Source of the DNA: Pseudomonas sp. NBRC 111124
GTDB taxonomy: Bacteria; Pseudomonadota; Gammaproteobacteria; Pseudomonadales; Pseudomonadaceae
Length of the DNA stretch: 64,000 nucleotides
Assembly (NCBI RefSeq): GCF_001320245.1
Contig: NZ_BCBA01000002.1
Span: forward strand, 1 to 64,000
Reading direction: 5' to 3'
The translations under genes were made by a program, and so were the position numbers. Of this stretch, positions 40,274-47,562 are shown one piece after another. The notes under the pieces are model-generated. The model saw only the letters and a list, made by a program, of their open reading frames with translations. It made no database searches and was not told the origin of the DNA. Numbering within the stretch: the first letter of the stretch is position 1; each line of letters begins with the position of its first letter.

Positions 40274-41275
40274 GTGGCAGACGCAATAAAAATCCGGAAT
40301 GAAGATGACGCATTCAAGGTAATTCAAGAGTTTCTTGATGGCGCTCGCTTCAAGGGTGGCGTAGAGCTCGAGGGCTGGCCTAAGCTCAAGGTCCGCTTGG
40401 TCGGTGACAAATTTGAATCCAGCATCACGCCAAGCGTGATGAAGTCCTTCATTGAGCTGCAAAATGTCATATACAAGTCATATGCCATCGCGCAGTACGA
40501 TACGGACGACACTCGTCGCCTATCCAAGGAAGAAAGGGACGAGCTTGAAATCGAGGTCAAAGTCGAGGAAGGTTCATCGATTTTCGAGGTCGACTTTCAA
40601 GAGGTCTTGATCAAATTCGCCGAGAAGGCCGGAGAGACGATGCCGCCAGAAATGATGGTCGTGACGATACTAGGTCTTGGCGTGCTATGGGCAGGCAAGA
40701 CCTCGTATGCCGCGTACCTCAACTATCGCAAGGACGTCAGGGCGGCAGAAGCCAAGACTGAGGAGCAGCGAGACTCGCTTTCTACGATTGAGGCTCTCTC
40801 GAAGCAGGAGACAGCCAGGCTTGAGGTGCTTAACCGGCTACTGGTTGCCCAGCCTCGCCTCGAGATCGTCAGCCGCCAGGTTTATGATGCTCGCACAGAG
40901 ATGCTAAAAGGGTTCTCGACCGCAGATGAAGCCACTGTAAGCGGAATCACAGTATCTGGCGATATCGCCCAGGAGCTTGTGACCAACGCTCGCAGGAAGG
41001 CAGCTGAAAAGCGGCTAGATGGCTTTTATAGGATCGTGCGGGTGGATTCCTCAAATCCCGACGAGTTCAAGGTCAAGATCAGAAAGCATCGATCCACCGA
41101 AGAATTTGAAGCAATAGTTGAAGATACCTCGCTGAACGAGGAGAAAAAGGAAGTGCTGCAATACGCCGAGTGGGAACGAACCACAGTGTTTTTGAGCATC
41201 AATGCCAAGATACTCGATGGCGCAATAAAGCAGGCGATTGTGGTTGGCGTGGAGCGGCGAAATCCACCGGATTAA
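40274..41275 (+). CDS. Unknown 333-residue protein co-transcribed with cI
   Basis: Begins on GTG at 40274 with AGGGA 7 bases upstream, 42 bp behind cI with no terminator between, and ends before a good terminator (41302-41322). It should therefore be made in the lysogen. The first 115 residues are an alpha/beta domain (KIRNEDDAFKVIQEFLDGA). Residues 126-148 (MMVVTILGLGVLWAGKTSYA) may be a membrane or amphipathic segment. A coiled coil follows (150-195) and then a beta-rich C-terminal part (GFYRIVRVDSSNPDEFKVKI) ending in IVVGVERRNPPD. No family is recognised. Genes in this place in other prophages often exclude competing phages, so this is the best defence candidate here. Confidence 0.75.
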   Translation: MADAIKIRNEDDAFKVIQEFLDGARFKGGVELEGWPKLKVRLVGDKFESSITPSVMKSFIELQNVIYKSYAIAQYDTDDTRRLSKEERDELEIEVKVEEGSSIFEVDFQEVLIKFAEKAGETMPPEMMVVTILGLGVLWAGKTSYAAYLNYRKDVRAAEAKTEEQRDSLSTIEALSKQETARLEVLNRLLVAQPRLEIVSRQVYDARTEMLKGFSTADEATVSGITVSGDIAQELVTNARRKAAEKRLDGFYRIVRVDSSNPDEFKVKIRKHRSTEEFEAIVEDTSLNEEKKEVLQYAEWERTTVFLSINAKILDGAIKQAIVVGVERRNPPD

Positions 41276-41301
41276 AGAATCCACTCTTCTTTACCCGAAT
41301 G

Positions 41302-41322
41302 GCCCGCTTCTGCGGGCTTTTT
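41302..41322 (+). terminator. Terminator of the cI operon
   Basis: GCCCGCTTCTGCGGGC directly followed by TTTTT, 26 bp after the stop of the 333-residue gene. Confidence 0.85.
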
Positions 41323-41384
41323 CATGCCTGCGTGATGGCGGATAGCCAGAGTGGTAGGATGGCTATTTCTCAGGATGAGCACAG

Positions 41385-41810
41385 ATGCGTACATTTCTCT
41401 CAGCTTCCCTGCTTCTCGCGACCCTTTGGTCAGGCGTGGCTCTCGCGGAACCTACCTACATCGAAAAGATGACTGGCCTGCCTGCCATTTGTAGCCTTGA
41501 CGCCATGCACGAAGAAACAAAGGTCTGGGCCGCTGCAAAAAAATTTGGGGAAGGCAGCAAGCGCTGGTCGGAAGCATTCCATCGCCGCCTGGAGGTGGTC
41601 AGGACCTGCGTAGAAGATGCCAAAGACAAGGGAAAGGTTTTGTACAAGGCTGAGGTTGATCTGCTTCCATCCCTGAAGACGGAGCTGGCTACCATGTACG
41701 TGTCGTGGCTCACGTACCTCGACCATATCATTGACGACGACCGCGAGTCCTATGAGCGCCAGTATGAGCTTTCTGCGAATCAGCTGAAGGCCCAAGTCGA
41801 CTCGATGTAG
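41385..41810 (+). CDS. Secreted periplasmic protein of unknown function
   Basis: A 141-residue protein with a normal signal peptide (MRTFLSASLLLATLWSGVALA, cleavage at A21/E22). The mature chain is helical and charged with two cysteines (ICSLDAM, VRTCVED) that could form a disulfide. It is flanked by terminators on both sides (41302-41322 and 41828-41850), so it is an independent unit between the immunity region and the right operon, most likely active in the lysogen. AGGATGAG lies 5 bases before the ATG. No family recognised; it may be a lysogenic-conversion factor. Confidence 0.65.
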   Translation: MRTFLSASLLLATLWSGVALAEPTYIEKMTGLPAICSLDAMHEETKVWAAAKKFGEGSKRWSEAFHRRLEVVRTCVEDAKDKGKVLYKAEVDLLPSLKTELATMYVSWLTYLDHIIDDDRESYERQYELSANQLKAQVDSM

Positions 41811-41827
41811 CCCCAAGAATTCTAATG

Positions 41828-41850
41828 GCCCGCCTAGCGCGGGCTTTTTT
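41828..41850 (+). terminator. Terminator after the secreted-protein gene
   Basis: GCCCGC and GCGGGC form a stem with loop CTAGC, followed by TTTTTT. It closes the unit at 41385-41810 just before the right operon promoter. Confidence 0.85.
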
Positions 41851-41870
41851 GTGGGCGCAAGAAAATTATT

Positions 41871-41910
41871 AGCACTGCTGTTGACTCAACAATAACAGCA
41901 GTGCTACTTT
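41871..41910 (+). promoter_or_regulatory. Right-operon promoter with two CI operators (PL-like)
   Basis: TTGACT (41881-41886), 18-bp spacer, TACTTT (41905-41910) form a good sigma-70 promoter reading to the right. Operator cores AGCACTGCT (41871-41879) and AGCAGTGCT (41897-41905) are identical to those near cro and lie over the -35 and -10 elements. CI should thus silence both early operons. Confidence 0.85.
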
Positions 41911-41963
41911 TACTTTACGCAGTCACTCACCAGGGACTGCCGAGGCCCCCCCACACAGGCCGC

Positions 41964-41975
41964 CGCTCTTTAACA
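41964..41975 (+). promoter_or_regulatory. boxA antitermination element
   Basis: CGCTCTTTAACA matches the ribosomal/phage boxA consensus (TGCTCTTTAACA) at 11 of 12 bases and lies about 50 nt after the expected transcription start. It should recruit NusB/NusE for antitermination; a hairpin 20 nt farther on could serve as boxB. Confidence 0.65.
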
Positions 41976-42051
41976 GCCAGCGCCATGCCCGACTACCCGG
42001 CCCAGCCGGTTAGGTCACTCCCGGCTCCATCGGTGGGAGGTCAGTAAACCG

Positions 42052-42150
42052 ATGAACAAAACCGCACTTGCCTCTACCGGCGACCGGCGATCCGACAGGC
42101 CCGAAAGCCTGCCCACGCGCAGCCCACTGCGACGGCGGACGAGGTGTTGA
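42052..42150 (+). CDS. Possible 32-residue arginine-rich peptide
   Basis: An ATG at 42052 with GGGAGG 12 bases upstream opens 32 codons (MNKTALASTGDRRSD..., ending TRSPLRRRTRC). Nine arginines, partly clustered, recall the RNA-binding motifs of N-type antiterminators, and the place behind boxA fits. It is much shorter than N (about 100 residues), so the assignment is weak. Confidence 0.3.
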   Translation: MNKTALASTGDRRSDRPESLPTRSPLRRRTRC

Positions 42151-42282
42151 CCGAACTGAGTGAATGACCTGGTAAGCGGGTGCGGAGAAACACAGAATGA
42201 TTCACTGATGCCGCTTCGATGAGGCGGCATTGGGAATCGAACATGCAATACTGCTCACATCGAAAACAGGTAGGAGGTAAAC

Positions 42283-42522
42283 GTGAAAGCCAGCGAATTC
42301 ATGGAGCGCCTGATCGCCAAGGCGGGCGAGTTTGGCCAGTTGAGTATCCAGAGGATTGTCGAAGAGCATCGCGGCGTTGAGGTCGTTCCAGGCTTTTGCT
42401 GGAACGAGGCCCGCACCTCAGAAGATGATCCAGAGATCAAAGCCGGCTGGCTCTACTTCGCCATGGGGAGCGGGAAGTACCTCTTCGTCAGCTACGCGGA
42501 TATCCCCAGCAGCAGGCGATAA
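42283..42522 (+). CDS. Hypothetical early phage protein (79 residues)
   Basis: Starts on GTG at 42283 with AGGAGG 7 bases upstream. The product (MKASEFMERLIAKAGEFGQL...) is a small soluble alpha/beta protein ending in a SYADIPSSRR tail. No family is recognised, and it is the first well-supported gene of the right operon. A terminator follows at 42542-42565. Confidence 0.65.
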   Translation: MKASEFMERLIAKAGEFGQLSIQRIVEEHRGVEVVPGFCWNEARTSEDDPEIKAGWLYFAMGSGKYLFVSYADIPSSRR

Positions 42523-42541
42523 GCCTCAGCAGCTTCAACAC

Positions 42542-42565
42542 AGCCCGATTTGCTCGGGCTTTTTT
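42542..42565 (+). terminator. Terminator inside the right operon
   Basis: AGCCCGATTTGCTCGGGCT followed by TTTTT. It comes right after the first gene of the operon, so expression of recombination genes would require antitermination (boxA upstream) or readthrough, as with lambda tL1. Confidence 0.8.
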
Positions 42566-42633
42566 GTGCCTGCGATTTCACTGGCTGGCCTTGGTGACAG
42601 GGCCAGGCGGGAAATCAAACAGGGAGCAGAACC

Positions 42634-42945
42634 GTGAACAAAGAAGAGATCTACGACAAGCAGATCAGCCCGCTGATGCAGCAGATCATTGCCATCTGCA
42701 AGGACAAGGGCATCGCAATGCAGGCCAGCTTCGACATCGCTCACGACGGGGAAGGCCCGAACGGCGAGGATTGCTCGTCTCTGACCTGCACAACTCACCT
42801 GCCTGACGGTGAAGGCAAGTTCAACGAGCGCTTCGACAAGGCAAATCAAATCATTCGCCAGGGTCACCGCTCGCACAGCGCTCCGGTGATGCACCTCACC
42901 ACCGTGAACGCCGATGGCTCAAAGACCCTGACCGCGATCATCTGA
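42634..42945 (+). CDS. Hypothetical early phage protein (103 residues)
   Basis: GTGAACAAAG start at 42634 with GGGAGCAG about 8 bases upstream. The product (MNKEEIYDKQISPLMQQIIA...) has the pattern of a small family seen in Pseudomonas phages: an N-terminal helix, then CSSLTCTTHLPDGEGKFNER and a helical QIIRQGHRSHSAPVMHLTTV stretch. Function unknown. Confidence 0.65.
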   Translation: MNKEEIYDKQISPLMQQIIAICKDKGIAMQASFDIAHDGEGPNGEDCSSLTCTTHLPDGEGKFNERFDKANQIIRQGHRSHSAPVMHLTTVNADGSKTLTAII

Positions 42946-43250
42946 ACAACCAGCGCCACGTCAGCCTGACGTTAACTGCCCGATGCCCTGCTCCCCATCG
43001 CAGGCTGCATTGGTGGCCACTCTGAACGCGAGTTGATCGCCGCGAATTGTGAGCGTGGGTAGCGTCTCTCCGCATGGTGAGGCGTCCCGACACCCGGTTT
43101 GCCCCGGAGAGTGGCCACCGATGCATCCCGCATCCCCTTCCCTTCACATACGACCGCATTGGCAGGCGCCAGGCCACCCTTCACGGTGGGTTTGGTCACC
43201 CGCGCCTGACTCCTGGCCAATGCGGCCGCTCAACCAATCTGGAGGACGCC
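42946..43250 (+). other. 305-bp non-coding stretch with inverted repeats
   Basis: No gene is convincing here. GCATTGGTGGCCACTCT (43007-43023) pairs with AGAGTGGCCACCGATGC (43108-43124), 16 of 17 bases, across an 84-base loop. CCGCATTGGC (43154-43163) pairs with GCCAATGCGG (43216-43225). The transcript is therefore likely to be strongly folded and could be a regulatory RNA or a processing/attenuation region. Confidence 0.5.
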
Positions 43251-43670
43251 ATGGGCGCACTTCGAGCAGCACAATGGCGGTATGACCATGCTGAGCCGGA
43301 AGACGACTCAGCGCATCAGGAAGCGGCGCAGAACTGGATCGAGAGTAAGGCCGAGGAGCTGGTTGGCGGCTGCGACGTTCTGATCCCGCAGCGCTTTGGC
43401 GGACCGGTTGGCGTCCGCCAAGAGCAGTTCGTGGCCGAGCTCGCCGAACACCTTCGTGCCTTACAAGAGGCTGAGAAGGACGACCTGAACGCCCTGGCTC
43501 TTCTCCTGCTCCAGGCGCAGGCCGGTGGCCCGGTGAAGAGCATGATCCCTGACATCCTTGGCCCAAGCGACCACGTCGGCGGCAAACTCTTCGAGATCGC
43601 CGAGTCGATGCTTGAAGGCTATGCCGAGGAAGGCGTTCAGCACGACTCCGATCAGGCCAACGAGCGATGA
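43251..43670 (+). CDS. Hypothetical early phage protein (139 residues)
   Basis: ATG at 43251 with GGAGG 5 bases upstream; a longer frame runs to 43074 but has no ribosome-binding site and crosses the structured gap. The protein (MGALRAAQWRYDHAEPEDDS...) matches a common phage pattern: N-terminal RRAAxxxYDxxEP, then WIESKAEELVGGCDVLIPQR and VRQEQFVAELAEHLRALQEA. It has no named function. The next gene overlaps its stop. Confidence 0.7.
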   Translation: MGALRAAQWRYDHAEPEDDSAHQEAAQNWIESKAEELVGGCDVLIPQRFGGPVGVRQEQFVAELAEHLRALQEAEKDDLNALALLLLQAQAGGPVKSMIPDILGPSDHVGGKLFEIAESMLEGYAEEGVQHDSDQANER

Positions 43671-43858
43671 GCCCGCACGTCCTGCTCGACAACGAACTGG
43701 ATGCCCTGGCCGACCCATCCACCCCGGTTAGCTGGTCCGTGATGATCCAGAAGCAGCTCACCGAAATGATGGCCGACCAGCGCATCACCATCGAAGAGTT
43801 CAACCACTACTGCGCGCGCCTCAACAAGATCGTTGATGGGCGCAAGGAGGTTGCATGA
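43667..43858 (+). CDS. Hypothetical small phage protein (63 residues)
   Basis: Overlaps the preceding stop (ATGA at 43667-43670) and the next start (ATGA at 43855-43858). The product (MSPHVLLDNELDALADPSTP...) is helical and soluble with ITIEEFNHYCARLNKIVDGR near the end. No family recognised; translational coupling on both sides supports it. Confidence 0.65.
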   Translation: MSPHVLLDNELDALADPSTPVSWSVMIQKQLTEMMADQRITIEEFNHYCARLNKIVDGRKEVA

Positions 43859-44028
43859 CCACGCCAATCTATAAATCGCTTATCGACGAGCAGGTCGAAG
43901 AGGCGAAGGCCGCTCAGGTGCGCGGTACCGTCCAGTTCCCGGTTGGGATGCGTGTCGCAGACCTGCCCTACCCGATCAAGGCTGACTGGCTGAAGCGCCG
44001 ACCAATCACAGCCAGGCCTCGGCCATGA
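43855..44028 (+). CDS. Hypothetical small phage protein (57 residues)
   Basis: A short gene in a chain of overlapping frames: ATG at 43855 over the preceding TGA and its own TGA at 44026-44028 over the next ATG. The product (MTTPIYKSLIDEQVEEAKAA...) is charged and ends KADWLKRRPITARPRP. No function can be given. Confidence 0.6.
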   Translation: MTTPIYKSLIDEQVEEAKAAQVRGTVQFPVGMRVADLPYPIKADWLKRRPITARPRP

Positions 44029-44141
44029 CCAGCTACCAGCGTGCCCGCCGCATGGTCATCTGGCGCGGCTCCTTCTCCATGCTCTTCGCCTGCACCTTCT
44101 TCATGCTCGCCAGCGCACTGGCCGGCAGCATCACTTCCTGA
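44025..44141 (+). CDS. 38-residue single-span membrane peptide
   Basis: ATG at 44025 overlaps the preceding stop (ATGA). A basic N-terminus (MTSYQRARRMVIWRG) leads into a hydrophobic segment (SFSMLFACTFFMLASALAG). It resembles the small membrane peptides found in phage early regions. Function unknown. Confidence 0.55.
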   Translation: MTSYQRARRMVIWRGSFSMLFACTFFMLASALAGSITS

Positions 44142-44314
44142 ATCACGTAGCCGAGCACGGCGGCCCTTCGGGATAACCGTACCCCTTCGGGAGCGTAAGC
44201 GGCGAGAGCGCGCAACCATCCACCGCAGCCAGGGCCTGGAGCGTACCTCCGTGCCTGGGTGACCTGGCATTTCCCCTTTCAACTGACGGCGCCGGCCTGG
44301 CGCGAGGTTTTCCA

Positions 44315-45436
44315 ATGTCCGCAGAACCGAAACTGATCGCGATCGAAGAGATCAGCGAGGCGAACGCCCCGGCCATCTACGTGGCCGGCGGCCTGCAGCA
44401 ATTCATCGACCTGGTGAAGGGCGAGATCGACGGCGAAGTGCCCGATCTGACCACCCGCAAGGGCCGCGAGCGTATCGCCAGCCTGGCCGCCAAGGTCAGC
44501 AAGTCGAAGACCGCTGTCGAGAAGCCGGGTCGCGACTATCTGCGCCGGCTCAAGGAAATGCCGAAGGTGGTCGAAACCGAGCTGCGCGAGTTTGTGATCC
44601 AGATGGACACGCTGCGGGACGAGACGCGCCGGCCACTCACCGAATGGGAGGCCGCCGAGGACGCGCGGATTGATCGCCACAACGACCGTCTGAACTGGCT
44701 GAAAACACTGGCCGACGACCTAGGTGACCTGAACTCCCTGCAGCTCAAAGGCCTGATAGCCGAAGCCGAAGGCATGCAGCTTGGCGCCCACTGGGAGGAA
44801 TTCGAGGCGGAAGCGGCCAACACTAAGGACAAGGTGCTTTCCACCCTGCGGTCAGCACTTCAGAAGCGCGAGCAGTTCGAAGCTGAGCAGGCCGAGCTGG
44901 CCCGCCTGCGCCGCGAAGCAGAAGAGCGCGCCGAGCAGGACCGCATTCGGGCAGCCCAGGAGGCCGCTGTCGAGGCTGAGCGTCAGCGCGTGGCCCAGCA
45001 GCAAGCAGAACGCGATGCGGCAGCCCGCCGTGAGCAGGAACTGCTTGACCAGGCCGCTGCGCAAGAGCGCGAAGCCGAGAATCAGCGACTACAGCTCAAA
45101 CTGGAGGCCGAGCAAGCCGAGCGCGCCCGGATTCAGGCCGAGTCCGACCGCGTTGCCGCCGAGCAGCGTGCCGAACAAGAGCGCCAGACCGCCGCCCGCC
45201 GAGCTGAAGAAGCCGCCGAGCAGGCGCGCCAGGAAGAACGCCGACGGGCCGATGCAGCTGCCGCCGAGATTGTGCGCCAGCAGGAAGCTCGAGAGCGCGA
45301 CGTCGCACACCGCCGCAGCATCAACCGCGCCGCCCTGGACGCCTTCGTCGCCGGCGGCATGACCGAGGAATGCGCCAAGCAGGCAATCACCCTGATCGCC
45401 GAGCGCAAGATCCCAAACATCACCATCCAGTACTGA
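44315..45436 (+). CDS. Long coiled-coil protein of the recombination cluster
   Basis: A 373-residue protein. Residues 1-150 form a folded domain (SEANAPAIYVAGGLQQFIDL, LTTRKGRERIASLAAKVSKS); residues 185-335 are a continuous Glu/Ala/Arg/Gln coiled coil; the C-terminus (INRAALDAFVAGGMTEECAK, ITLIAERKIPNITIQY) is a small conserved domain. Proteins with this plan occur just upstream of ERF or RecT-like genes in many phages and are believed to assist recombination. ERF begins 7 bp later. Coiled-coil alone makes it look like TolA; that similarity is not meaningful. Confidence 0.75.
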   Translation: MSAEPKLIAIEEISEANAPAIYVAGGLQQFIDLVKGEIDGEVPDLTTRKGRERIASLAAKVSKSKTAVEKPGRDYLRRLKEMPKVVETELREFVIQMDTLRDETRRPLTEWEAAEDARIDRHNDRLNWLKTLADDLGDLNSLQLKGLIAEAEGMQLGAHWEEFEAEAANTKDKVLSTLRSALQKREQFEAEQAELARLRREAEERAEQDRIRAAQEAAVEAERQRVAQQQAERDAAARREQELLDQAAAQEREAENQRLQLKLEAEQAERARIQAESDRVAAEQRAEQERQTAARRAEEAAEQARQEERRRADAAAAEIVRQQEARERDVAHRRSINRAALDAFVAGGMTEECAKQAITLIAERKIPNITIQY

Positions 45437-45443
45437 GGTCACC

Positions 45444-46220
45444 ATGAGCCAAGTAGCCAGGGTCGATACCCAATCCCAGCCACCGGCCATCGCTGCCGAG
45501 TCGCTAACCATCCTGCAGATCATTCAGAAGGTGGCCATGTCCCCAACCGCTGACATCGACAAGATGGAGCGCCTGATGGTGATGCACCAGAACATCCAGG
45601 CGCTGCAGGCCAAGCAGCAGTACGACGAGGCGCTGGCCGCGATGCAGGAAGAGCTGCCTGTTATCGGCGAACGAGGCGGCATCAAGGACAAGAACGGCCG
45701 CATCCAGAGCACCTACGCACTCTGGGAAGACATCAACGAGATGATCAAGCCGGTTCTGGCCCGTCACGGCTTCGCCCTCTCCTTCCGCACGCCGCGCAAC
45801 GAACGCGGCATCGAGGTTGAAGGCGTCCTGAGCCATCGGGCGGGGCATCGCGAGACCACTTCTCTGCTCCTACCGGCAGACACCAGCGGCAGCAAAAACG
45901 GCGTCCAGGCTGTCGCCTCGAGCGTGAGCTATGGCAAACGCTACACCGCCGGCGCCCTGCTCAACTTCACCACCACAGGCGAGGACGACGACGGCAACGG
46001 CGCCGTAGTGACGCCGCGGGTCACCTCAGTACAGGCCGCCCAGCTGGCCATGCTGCTGGAGCGATGCAGCGAAAAGGCCAAGAAGGCATTCGCCAACATT
46101 CACGGCACGCCGTCGGCGGTAGAGAAAGCCGCGTTCGACCAGGTGCTGGGCATGCTCAGCAAATCCGTCAAGCAGCACGAGTCTGCGCCTCAGGAGGCCC
46201 AAGATGCAGATCATCACTGA
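45444..46220 (+). CDS. ERF family single-strand annealing protein
   Basis: A 258-residue ERF recombinase, which anneals single strands during phage recombination. The conserved core is visible: MVMHQNIQALQAKQQYDEAL, PVIGERGGIKDKNGRIQSTY, ALWEDINEMIKPVLARHGFA, then GVQAVASSVSYGKRYTAGAL and the acidic TTTGEDDDGNGA. The C-terminal quarter is a helical, species-specific part. It overlaps the exonuclease gene by 17 bases, forming a Red-like exonuclease/annealase pair. Confidence 0.92.
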   Translation: MSQVARVDTQSQPPAIAAESLTILQIIQKVAMSPTADIDKMERLMVMHQNIQALQAKQQYDEALAAMQEELPVIGERGGIKDKNGRIQSTYALWEDINEMIKPVLARHGFALSFRTPRNERGIEVEGVLSHRAGHRETTSLLLPADTSGSKNGVQAVASSVSYGKRYTAGALLNFTTTGEDDDGNGAVVTPRVTSVQAAQLAMLLERCSEKAKKAFANIHGTPSAVEKAAFDQVLGMLSKSVKQHESAPQEAQDADHH

Positions 46221-46821
46221 TGTAGAACAGGGCGCGCCGGAATGGCTCGCCCTTCGCCTAGGCATCATCACCTGCTCCGAACTTGACTGCCTGCTGGTCG
46301 CCGGCAAGGGTGAAGCTGGCTTCGGAGTGGCCGCATTCACCTACATGGACCAGCTGATCGGCGAGCGCATCACCGAGGAAGCTGCCGAGATCCCATTCCA
46401 GACCAAGGCCACGATTCGCGGCCACGAACTAGAGGGCGTCGCCCGTGGCCTGTACGAGGACCGCGAAAGCATAAAAACCCGTTCAGTGGGGATCATCCTC
46501 AATCACGGCATCGGTTATTCGCCTGACGCGCTGGTGGGCGACCAGGGCCTGACCGAGATCAAGACCAAGCTCCCAAAGTTTCAGGTCAGCGTCATCCTGA
46601 ACGGTGAAGTGCCCAAGGAGCACGTCGCCCAGTGCCAGGGCGGCCTGTGGGTATCCGAGCGCGAGTGGCTGGACTTCATCAGCTATTGGCCTGGCATGCC
46701 CCTCTTCGTCAAGCGCGTGTACCGAGACGAAGTGATGATCCGAAAACTCACCGAACGGGTGAAAACCTTCTACGAAATCCTCGACGAGCGCATGAACAAG
46801 GTGCTCGGTGCGGCCGCATAA
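46204..46821 (+). CDS. YqaJ/lambda-exonuclease family recombination nuclease
   Basis: A 205-residue 5'-3' exonuclease of the YqaJ/Exo family that produces the single strands for ERF. Motifs: an N-terminal QGAPEWLALRLGIITCSE, the acidic GYSPDALVGDQGLTEIKTK with the D..ExK active site, and HVAQCQGGLWVSEREWLDFI. The gene overlaps the ERF gene end, and the SSB gene follows after 14 bp. Confidence 0.92.
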   Translation: MQIITDVEQGAPEWLALRLGIITCSELDCLLVAGKGEAGFGVAAFTYMDQLIGERITEEAAEIPFQTKATIRGHELEGVARGLYEDRESIKTRSVGIILNHGIGYSPDALVGDQGLTEIKTKLPKFQVSVILNGEVPKEHVAQCQGGLWVSEREWLDFISYWPGMPLFVKRVYRDEVMIRKLTERVKTFYEILDERMNKVLGAAA

Positions 46822-46835
46822 CCCAAGGAATCACG

Positions 46836-47324
46836 ATGCCTACTCTTACCGATATCGGCCGCATTGGCCGCGACGCTGAACTGCGCTACACCCCAAGCGG
46901 CGACCCAGTCTGCAATCTGGCGATCGCCTGTGAATATGGCCGCAAGGGCAATGATGGCAAGCGACCTACCCAGTGGGTAGACGCGACGCTGTGGGGCAAG
47001 CAGGCCGAGGCCATGGCCCAGTACTTGGTCAAAGGCCAACAGGTTCACTTCACCATCGACGACGCGCACGTCGAGGTTTTCACCAAGTCCGACCAGACGC
47101 AGGGGGTGAAGCTCACCGGCCGGGTGATCATCATCAAGTTCGCCGGAAGCCCGCCGCAGCAATCACAGAACAACCAGCAGTCTGAGCAGCCACGCCAGCA
47201 ACAGCGATCCCAGCAGCGGCAGGCCGCCCAGCAGCAGAACCAGCAGGGCGGCAATGGCCCGGACTACGAAAGCTTCGACGACGACATCCCGTTCGCCCCG
47301 CTCCACCTCCTGATGGGTGCATAG
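46836..47324 (+). CDS. ssb: Single-stranded DNA-binding protein
   Basis: A 162-residue SSB with an OB-fold (MPTLTDIGRIGRDAELRYTP, VCNLAIACEYGRKGNDGKRP, TQWVDATLWGKQAEAMAQYL) and a long glutamine-rich linker. The ATG at 46836 has AAGGAA 7 bases upstream. The C-terminus contains the acidic protein-interaction tip DDDIPF but continues nine residues beyond it (APLHLLMGA), unlike host SSB where the tip is terminal; this may change which host proteins it binds. Confidence 0.9.
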   Translation: MPTLTDIGRIGRDAELRYTPSGDPVCNLAIACEYGRKGNDGKRPTQWVDATLWGKQAEAMAQYLVKGQQVHFTIDDAHVEVFTKSDQTQGVKLTGRVIIIKFAGSPPQQSQNNQQSEQPRQQQRSQQRQAAQQQNQQGGNGPDYESFDDDIPFAPLHLLMGA

Positions 47325-47326
47325 CC

Positions 47327-47521
47327 ATGAGCGACTGCGGCGAGCATCCCAGCGTCTACTACCTTGGCCGGGAATGCCGCCGCAACGGTGGCGGAAAGAT
47401 GGCCAACCCATTCGCCTATCACACGTTTCACGGGGCCTGGTTCTTGGCCGGCTGGAACGACATGGACCTTGAGATTGAGCAGAAAAATCCGAAGCGCGCT
47501 GCAAAGAACAAGGCGGCGTGA
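47327..47521 (+). CDS. CrpP/ribosome-modulation-factor-like protein
   Basis: A 64-residue protein. The pattern YYLGRECRRNGGGK, then NPF and AWFLAGWNDMDLE matches the Rmf/CrpP fold: GRxAxxxG followed by NPY/F and WxxGW. Rmf dimerises ribosomes in stationary phase; CrpP, described on a Pseudomonas plasmid, was linked to fluoroquinolone resistance, a claim that is debated. Small proteins of this fold are common in prophages. It follows ssb by 2 bp. Confidence 0.65.
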   Translation: MSDCGEHPSVYYLGRECRRNGGGKMANPFAYHTFHGAWFLAGWNDMDLEIEQKNPKRAAKNKAA

Positions 47522-47562
47522 GCATTTCAACCTACCGCCCAGCGGATTGAAGGAGGTGCCGT

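Larger units (their letters stand above)
41911..42282 (+). other. Leader region of the right operon
   Basis: About 370 bp between the promoter and the first clear gene. It contains a boxA, a hairpin at about 41995-42011 (CCGGC-CCA-GCCGG) and a possible 32-codon ORF. This is where a lambda-type nut site and antitermination gene would be placed. From 42151 to 42270 I see no further gene. Confidence 0.5.

Noticed and set aside
43074..43250. N-terminal extension of the gene at 43251
   Set aside because: No ribosome-binding site; crosses inverted repeats; the ATG at 43251 has GGAGG.
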